Source: Bolinopsis microptera
Lineage: Eukaryota > Ctenophora > Tentaculata > Lobata > Bolinopsidae
NCBI RefSeq assembly: GCF_026151205.1
Contig: NC_087083.1
Location: 3,176,536-3,240,535, forward strand
Direction of reading: 5' to 3'
Length of the DNA stretch: 64,000 nt
The notes beneath the pieces were generated by a model that saw nothing but the letters and a program-made list of their open reading frames with translations, ran no database searches and had not been told where the DNA came from. Positions 59,601 to 64,000 of the stretch are shown here, piece by piece. The first letter of the stretch is position 1; each line of letters begins with the position of its first letter. The translations under genes were made by a program, and so were the position numbers.

Positions 59601-60238
59601 CATTAACCAGATTCTGACGACTTTTTTTAGAGATATTCAGAGTATCTCGACACAGCTGTCTCGACGAGTAGCTTAAATCACTCATAATACACACTAGACG
59701 TGTCTACAATTTCAAAATAGTGAAAGTGGTTGCTAGCAGTTCAATGAACGCTTGAGAGTAACCGGCAAATAGCTGGTTTGATGATAGATTCGAGCTCTAG
59801 TACCGGCTTTTAGGGAGTGTTCCAGACCGGTTGTGATGATGTTCGACCTCTTTGTTTTGTTGCTGGGCCAAGTTAGCCCACGTACGAGAGGATAGCATTG
59901 AGATGCTCTGCCTACCTCTGACTTGTGGCAACCCTGGGGAAGGTTGCCGGAGAAATCAGAGTGAATGGTGGAAAACCTTATTCGGTACATTGAGCAGAAT
60001 TTCGTTACCGAACACTATGACTAATAGTAATAGTGAATTTATTTATTAAAATTTATTAAAGTCAGTTTATGATTATTGATTGTTGATGAGCTGCTTGATA
60101 ATTCAATTCCTTTAATCGAATTATAATTACATATTATAAAATTGTATAACATTTAATAGGTGCAGCTATAACTCACACGTGACCCGTAACAGCTCTAAAT
60201 CGCACGTGACACATGACAGATCTAAATCGCACGTGAAA
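59601..60238. other. Intergenic with a dispersed repeat and E-box sites
   Basis: About 59,860-59,975 (GTTAGCCCACGTACGAGAGG, GCCTACCTCTG, AGGTTGCCGGAGAAATCAGA) matches 52,606-52,750. Directly upstream of the methyltransferase, 60,170-60,235 has three CACGTGA sites in a repeated CTCTAAATCGCACGTGA context. Confidence 0.6.
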
Positions 60239-61119
60239 ATGACCAGACCACTTGAAACAGCACAACCGCTCTCTCAAGAACAATACGCCAGAACATTTGC
60301 TACAGTTATAGCAAAAACAACAGAATACACAGCAATGAAGAACATAACCAAGTCGGTGATTACGGATAACAAGTTCAACATAAGAACATATCACCAATAC
60401 ACATGCTGAGTGTAGGAGCAGGGACAGGAGGGTTTGAAGTGGATCTTGTGGGGGAACTGGGGTTGAAGTTGAATTATATTTGTGCTATCGAACCGAACCA
60501 TGATCATGGAGTGGTTTTGGAGACTACTTTGAGAAGTCTTGATGTGGAGCACGATATCAACAGATCATTTTTCAGTAAAGATTTTGAGTTCAGCGAGGAA
60601 TCGAAAGCAGCAAAGCGGAGTTTTGATTTGATTTTGTTTTCGCATAGTTTATATGGGTTTGATGACCCTGATGGAGCGGTTGCTCATGCCACAAATTTCC
60701 TGAAACCTACCGGGAAAATACTTGTCCTCCATCAGGGAGCTCCTGGAAGTGCAAATCTTTTTACTTACTTAACAAGTAAAAGTGATCCTAACATCTTCTC
60801 TGCAAGGAAAACATTCGTTGACCATTCTTTAACTGCGGAAACAATAATATCTCGCCTCCAAGAAAACTACACAAATATACCGATGAAAGCTGTCCAAGAA
60901 AAGACGTACGTGGACGTTGATAGTTTCGTGAGAAAAACCAGCGATTCAAACAGGGACCACGTGATATCGTTCTTCTTGCAGGCGGAGTACCAGGATCTGA
61001 CTGAGGAGGCTCAGGAGGATATATATAATATGGTGGAGAGTGAGAGTGTGGTTATTGAGGGGAAGTATTTCAGGGGTCATTCGTGTGTTGGAATTGTTTT
61101 GTCGGGATCCGGTTTTTAA
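60239..61119 (+). CDS. Histamine N-methyltransferase-like protein, intronless, with an apparent frameshift
   Basis: From 60,403 the frame runs 238 codons to TAA at 61,119. It starts MLSVGAGTGGFEVDLVGEL, the SAM-binding motif I of HNMT-type class I methyltransferases, followed by ICAIEPN, FDLILFSHSLYGFDDP and FLKPTGKILVLHQG. The family N terminus lies in another frame from ATG 60,239 (EQYARTFATVIAKTTEY). It ends HQYTC with a TGA overlapping the ATG at 60,403. Joining the two would give about 294 residues, the normal HNMT length. One indel near 60,375-60,400 explains the break: a real mutation, a sequencing error or a very unusual intron. HNMT-like enzymes transfer a methyl group from SAM to histamine or related amines. 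The substrate is not known here. Confidence 0.78.
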
Positions 61120-62190
61120 CTTGGAAAAAGTGAAATGTCGCAACCATTGTTACTGTGTCTCCATGATATGTACAGTAGCAGTAGGCAAGAAAAGCTCCCT
61201 TAGTTTATATTTAAGATCATCAGTATCGCACGAAATCTTTTACCTAACGGCTGAGGACAGCTCAAACTTAGAAGAAGATTGATGCAGTTTAGTGGCGAGT
61301 CTGCATCCCTTGAAAAGACGAACATTTTATGATTACAATTTTTAATTCTAAGTTCATGTTTACAGTTCAGAATGAAGGATTTTCTATTCCATTTAATCAG
61401 ACAAATATTTTCGTTTCCTCTATATTGCTAAGTTCATAAACAAACTTTATTGCATCCCGTCAACTTGAAACATGAAAACAACGAAAATAGATTAGGGAAA
61501 TAAACTGCTGCATTTTTTGGTGGGGATCAGCAGAGTTTTCTAGCGCTAATATTCAAGCTTGAAATGGTTTTTGATTCTGAAATGCGAATGGTTCCGTTGC
61601 TGAAAATTTTTCGATCTCATATGAGTATGACATATAAACAAATTTGCGATCCAAAATGTAACTTTTGTTATGAGAATCATTTGTTGAATAACAGGAATAC
61701 TTTCGGGCAAAGCAAACGAAATTTATTAATCCAACTTAAATTTTCATTTATTTTGAATGTTTATTTTCGCGTTTTTAGTTATTTTCACTAATTGGATCAA
61801 GTCACATTGTCGTACATTGTGTTTAGCCATTAAAATTACATATGTTCTGAAAAGATGGAAGCCCTGGCAACAGCTCAGATGACCAAGAAAATTGATATAA
61901 GATGATTATTGATTATAACAAAATGCATACTATAACGTCATACTATAACGTCATACTATAACGTCATACTATAACTCATAGCAGACTTAATAGATAATAG
62001 CTGATGAGTTATCAGGTTGCTTCAAAGACGAAAATCAGGTAAGGTACATAACTATAAGGTATGCACTTAAATTAACATCATTATTTACACTTAAAACTAA
62101 AATAAAACAAACGCACTGAATTGGCACTAATCTGTATATTTCTCAGGACGCAAATAATTAATTAATTAATTAAGTATGATTTCAGTAAAA
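61120..62190. other. 3' flank of the HNMT-like gene, no other gene
   Basis: AT-rich. Four copies of the 13-bp ACTATAACGTCAT lie at 61,928-61,972. No coding exon recognised. Confidence 0.5.
61499..61504 (+). terminator. Possible polyadenylation signal for the HNMT-like gene
   Basis: AATAAA, 380 bp after the stop. No closer perfect signal was noticed. Confidence 0.35.
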
Positions 62191-62191
62191 T

Positions 62192-63049
62192 ATGGGTCAT
62201 AGCCCAGACAAGGCTGGTCGGTCGGAGGTTCGTCGACCTCCGACCGACCTCCGACCGGCGCTCGACCGGCGCCCGACCGACCTCCGACCAACCTCCGACC
62301 AACCTCCGACCGGCGTTCACCTACGGCCGACCGACCTCCGACCGGACTCCGAACGACCTCCGACCGACCCCCGACCGGCGCCCGACCGGCGCCCGACCGA
62401 CCTCCGACCGACCTCAGACCGACCTCCGACCGACCTCCGACCGACCTCCGACCGGCGCCCGACCGACCTCCGACCGACCTCCGACCGACCTCCGACCGAC
62501 CTCCGATCGACCTCCGACCGACCTCCGAACGACCTCCGACCGACCCCCGACCGGCGCCCGACCGACCTCCGACCGACCTCCGGCCGACCTCCGACCGGCG
62601 CCCGACCGATCTCCGACCGACCTCCGACCGACCTCCGACCGACCTCCGATCGACCTCCGACCGACCTCCGAACGACCTCCGACCGACCCCCGACCGGCGC
62701 CCGACCGACCTCCGACCGACCTCCGACCGACCTCAGACCGACCTCCGACCGACCTCCGAACGACCTCCGACCGGCGCTCGACCGGCGCCCGACCGACCTC
62801 CGACCAACCTCCGAACGACCTCCGACCAACCTCCGACCGGCGTTCACCTACGGCCGACCGACCTCCGACCGACCTCCGAACGACCTCCGACCGACCCCCG
62901 ACCGGCGCCCGACCGGCGACCGACCGACCTCCGACCGACCTCAGACCGACCTCCGACCGACCTCCGACCGACCTCCGACCGACCTCCGACCGACCTCCGA
63001 CCAACCTCCGACCGACCTCCGACCGACCAGCCTTGTCTGCGCTATGACC
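62192..63049. mobile_element. GC-rich 11-bp array bounded by inverted repeats
   Basis: The core is about 75 copies of GACCTCCGACC and variants (GACCGGCGCCC, GAACGACCTCC). The ends are a 26-bp inverted repeat with one mismatch: GGTCATAGCCCAGACAAGGC then TGGTCG at 62,196, and the complement at 63,024-63,049. Just inside the left end the unit orientation flips (GGTCGGAGGTTCGTCGACCT). The very high GC content contrasts with the AT-rich surroundings. The array is open in long frames on both strands because the unit lacks stops. Confidence 0.85.
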
Positions 63050-63205
63050 GATTTTGTCGCTGCCCCTCAGTAGGAACCCCTCTTCACATGACATTGTCAG
63101 CACTGTTCCTGCTTCTACCGGGAATGTTGCATTTGTTGTGAGCTGACGTTTTGTCACGTTTTGTGTTGTTAAATCAACAGGTTCTTTGGTAAAAGCGTCA
63201 TTATT
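63050..63205 (-). CDS. Partial CCP/sushi-domain exon
   Basis: The minus frame reads VTKRQLTTNATFPVEAGTV then LTMSCEEGFLLRGSDKI. This is the middle of a complement-control-protein (sushi) module (P...G..v..SC..GF.L.GS..I), found in cell-surface and secreted adhesion or complement-like proteins. The expected next residues (Thr-Cys) are replaced by the inverted-repeat array, and the frame continues into it as Arg-Ser-Glu-Val-Gly repeats. A possible acceptor is TTCACAG before 63,205. No partner exon was found up to 64,000, so the gene is either cut by the window, broken by the insertion or both. Confidence 0.6.
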
Positions 63206-64000
63206 CTGTGAACGCAATGGTGACTAAGTTACTGAAAACTTATCTGTAGAAACATTTTATAGTAGGGCGCAGGTTTGTTGTCTGTTTGGTTGATATGGCT
63301 AGTAAATATTACTCAACACTCGGGTCAAGCTATTGTCCATTTTTTAATAATTTGTAATACTAAAAGAAATATGTAGTATTCTGTGGACCTTAAATAGACT
63401 CAAGTTTGTTATTTTCGGTTTTATCTTTAACGTAAACTTAAGAACTTAAAGAAGGAAAAAAAGGAAATGCTATAACGGCGAACAAAAATTAACATCTATA
63501 ACAATTTCATCAGATTTCAGAATCCGGTTGAATATCAGTACATACCTTTCATTGTACAACAGCATTTTCAAAAGTTCGTGGATCAGGACGTAAATACATA
63601 CAAAGTTGAAAAGAAAAATGTAACAAAAACGTTCATTAACTAATTCCTTTATATTTACTGACTCAATTATTTGAATACTTATAGATGTGCACTACGGGTC
63701 CTTTTATTTAATAAAAAATGTGCGAAAAATCAATTAGTAATTATATGTAGGTTAAGACTGAGAAATCACAGCACACAAAATTCCAAATTGTTAAAACCTT
63801 AAAATTTAAAATTATTTATCAATTCAGTCCAACTTTTCTAATTCTAATAAAAATAGTGTGATTGTTTCTTATCATCATCCTCGTTATAAAATGTGTTGTC
63901 GCACCTTGTAAAATAGTTGAACAAATTTATTTAGCTCCCGATTAAACTCGTTTTTGTTCCGTTTCTTTACACCATCTGTTAATAATTTATATTTATTTTA
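63206..64000. other. AT-rich window end, no gene recognised
   Basis: No coding exon, RNA gene or clear repeat was recognised. It may be intron of the CCP-domain gene. Confidence 0.45.

Noticed and set aside
62192-63073. Plus-strand Pro-Thr-Asp-Leu-Arg frame of 293 codons
   Set aside because: Generated by the 11-bp array; both strands are open and the ATG lies in the inverted-repeat end.

Overview
This is a window of animal nuclear DNA. Genes are split by GT-AG introns, the background is AT-rich, and mini- and microsatellites, foldback and TIR elements and decayed retrotransposons are abundant. The protein set (secreted chitin-binding/ShKT mucins, an NPC2-like protein, a histamine-methyltransferase-like protein, a RhoGEF, a CCP/sushi fragment) fits a marine invertebrate. 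A cnidarian is my best guess, but it is not proven. There are no operons, CRISPR arrays or bacterial signals, and I saw no tRNA or rRNA gene.

Layout. 0-6.5 kb: an 8-exon minus-strand gene for a 397-residue secreted protein I do not recognise. Its introns hold a TIR element, a hairpin cluster and a 12-bp array, and a 22-bp minisatellite lies beyond its 3' end. 6.5-27.9 kb: a mostly non-genic repeat landscape with an 833-bp CT tract, a C-rich 12-bp array, many blocks of an 11-bp GTTGCTATGGT-type repeat, a LINE 3' remnant and a hAT remnant. It also holds two candidate plus-strand exons, one containing an E-box minisatellite. 28-38.9 kb: a 17-exon plus-strand gene for a 1114-residue RhoGEF with a DH domain but no visible PH domain. 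One of its introns is filled by about 49 copies of a 40-bp unit that contains the end of the preceding exon and its splice donor. 39-47.3 kb: two tandem minus-strand paralogues, each with a Met-only first exon, signal peptide, acidic Ser/Asp module, chitin-binding peritrophin-A domain, huge T-P-E-P-T repeat exon and C-terminal ShKT domain. The upstream copy has a frameshift. 48.2-51.8 kb: a 4-exon minus-strand NPC2/ML-domain gene. 52.8-54.6 kb: a foldback-like element. 54.8-55.6 kb: a single-exon minus-strand proline-rich basic protein. 56.3-59.6 kb: an RTE-like LINE with several disabling mutations. 60.2-61.1 kb: an intronless HNMT-like methyltransferase with one apparent frameshift. 62.2-63.2 kb: an 11-bp array bounded by inverted repeats, abutting a minus-strand CCP-domain exon.

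The multi-exon models were assembled by reading splice sites by eye. Codon phase agrees at every junction except the one frameshifted exon, which is the main reason for confidence. The genes do not form one pathway. The strongest oddities are the exon-junction-derived 40-bp array in the RhoGEF gene, the recently duplicated chitin-binding/ShKT mucins with copies of the N-terminal module inside the repeat exon, and arrays repeatedly built on 11- or 22-bp units, several of them flanked by direct or inverted repeats.
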